Assembly: GCA_016758905.1 (NCBI GenBank)
Contig: JAEPQZ010000011.1
Coordinates: 620,001 to 684,000 of the forward strand
Reading direction: 5' to 3'
Length of the DNA: 64,000 bases
From: Umbelopsis isabellina
Taxonomy: Eukaryota; Mucoromycota; Umbelopsidomycetes; Umbelopsidales; Umbelopsidaceae
The notes below the pieces were generated by a model that ran no database searches, was not told the DNA's origin, and saw nothing but the letters and a program-made list of their open reading frames with translations. Both the position numbers and the translations under genes were made by a program. Below are positions 62,682 through 64,000 of this stretch, piece after piece. Positions within the stretch are counted from its first letter, which is position 1, and every line of letters begins with the position of its first letter.

Positions 62682-64000
62682 CTATGATCGCTTTTTCGTT
62701 TGGAACTTGAAATGCTCCATTATATATACGTATAGAGCTTTTGTCACCCAGGATTGGCGAGCATGTAAAATCAATAACCACACAATTATAAGGTTGCCCA
62801 ACATATACAATGAGTGTGTAAACTTGACTCCGTACAAAAAGCCGTATATGGAAATAATTCCAAAAATTGCTAGGGATGCGTATTTGAAAGCGCTGAAGAT
62901 TCAAATAAAATTAGATGAAAAGTTGCAACAAGTAGTTCAACAAGCTAATGTTAGACTTACAAATCCTGGCTTCTCGGAAGCATTCTGCTACCGGTCATCA
63001 TCTCAACATAGATCATGAACGGAGCAACAGCAAGAACGCTGTGATCGGAAGAAAATGGTACAAACCAGTGGACAGACAAATTTCGTATCCAAACCATCAA
63101 TACTGGGACATTAAGAGGCAATAAGGTGAATAGTAAAATGAGAACAGATTGTAAATAATGGTATCGGCTCCAATATTTTTGCTGCCGTATGGGGTCGGTC
63201 TTAATAAAGAGTGTGTCAATTTCACGATAGTGGAAGATTTCACGAATTGATAATTGCACTTACAGCTTTGGAAGCTTTGATCATAGCTCGAGAACATGTA
63301 ACAATATGAACCAAGAAAGCAACGACAAATGCAAACTGGTAAGGAATGCAGGTGGCGACCAGCAGAAACAGAACTAAAGTAGTAATGAGTCTTCGATGCA
63401 GCCGTGCCATATTGGGTTCGGATTTTGCAGCATGGCCTTTCCGGCTTTGAACCTGAGAGGCAACACCGCCAGCTCCACGTAACAGCAGGACTAAAATCGC
63501 CCACACAGCAATTACAGTCCCTATGCTTATCACGAAAAACATTGCGGGCACCCACCAAAAGAAAGGGTTGTGACTACCTAGAATGACATCGTCCCAATCG
63601 AAGGTGACCTTGGCAATCCGTTCCGGGACTCTATTGGAAGTTTCTGGGCCAAGCTGCAAAATTTCACTGATGGTATATGTGGTTGAAGGCGTGATGGTCT
63701 GATAGATACTACAGGCGCCCACGAGTGCTATAAAAAGTGGAAACACTTTTCGTAAACAGTATGCGATGCCTTGGCCAAAATGAGGGAAGGTTCCTACAGC
63801 AAAAAATCATCAGTTTCAATGTTACAGCAGTACTGATATCTGATTTCACCATTTCATACCTGTCTTATTGTAGCAGTGAATTTGACTCATCAGCACCAGC
63901 GTTACAATGACAAATGGAAACGCTCCAAGGACTACACCATTTCGGAAAGCCAGACGACCCATGCTGCCATACCAGTCGACATCAAGTTTGACTTGCAATG
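62682..64000 (-). CDS. bst1: GPI inositol-deacylase BST1/PGAP1, C-terminal part (continues beyond the window)
   Basis: Four exons in transcription order 64000-63860 (5' end outside the window), 63793-63264, 63199-62961, 62892-62682 give about 373 C-terminal residues. Conserved features of the membrane half of Bst1/PGAP1 are DVDWYGSMGRLAFRNG, FGQGIAYCLRKVFPLF, HNPFFWWVPAMFFVI, ITTLVLFLLVATCIPYQFAF followed by VVAFLVHIV, and LSVHWFVPFSSDHSVLAV. About seven hydrophobic segments are seen. Bst1 sits in the ER membrane and removes the acyl chain from inositol of GPI-anchored proteins, aiding their exit from the ER. The lipase part with the Ser nucleophile would be on exons outside the window. The last exon, ending in FQTKKRS, carries a dilysine-like tail that could aid ER retention. 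Confidence 0.9.

Overview
The window looks like a chromosome segment of a filamentous fungus, most likely an early-diverging one (Mucoromycota-like). The support is intron-dense genes with mostly short introns (about 45-100 nt, GT-AG with a few GC-AG) and the gene mix: a WOPR (Gti1/Pac2) regulator, a CP2/Grainyhead factor, an NRC-2/Fpk flippase kinase, a class II vacuolar alpha-mannosidase and a GPI-type GH9 glycosidase. The phylum is an inference from gene content, not a proven assignment. I see no CRISPR array, tRNA, rRNA, transposon or virus-derived element.

I find 25 protein-coding loci. All except DJ-1/PfpI, the NVJ2-like gene and the short 5' fragment are spliced, and I rebuilt the splice forms by eye, checking that phases agree across every junction. 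Left part (1-14.4 kb): the 3' end of an unidentified gene, a VOC/glyoxalase-fold protein, a tandem pair of FAD monooxygenases, UTP18 (ribosome biogenesis), then on the minus strand a mitochondrial RsmH/METTL15-type rRNA methyltransferase, a PSP1-domain protein and a small protein with an RVSF motif.

Middle (15.7-36 kb): two protein kinases that converge (NRC-2/Fpk AGC kinase and Aurora), thioredoxin reductase sharing a short divergent promoter with Aurora, an 18-exon alpha-mannosidase, an SFP1-like C2H2 factor, mitochondrial HSP60, a WOPR transcription factor, and a two-exon protein I cannot assign.

Right part (38-64 kb): a DJ-1/PfpI protein, a vacuolar PQ-loop transporter, L-threonine aldolase, an NVJ2/TEX2-type SMP-domain lipid-transfer protein, a CP2/Grainyhead transcription factor, a B-box plus DUF2009 (UPF0652) protein, a large acidic protein rich in DFGDF motifs, a GH9 endoglucanase-like protein, and the C-terminal half of the GPI inositol-deacylase BST1/PGAP1. 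Long gene-free stretches lie at 36.0-38.0, 40.4-42.5 and 60.4-62.7 kb.

The genes are mainly housekeeping and regulatory and do not form an obvious operon-like or biosynthetic cluster; I do not see a previously undescribed system. The most notable points are a 10-nt micro-exon and an apparent loss of the catalytic base in the GH9 protein, GC-AG introns (one replacing a GT-AG intron in a tandem paralogue), a possible 25-nt intron in the SFP1-like gene, an upstream ORF overlapping the WOPR start, and several short palindromes in the gene-free stretches.
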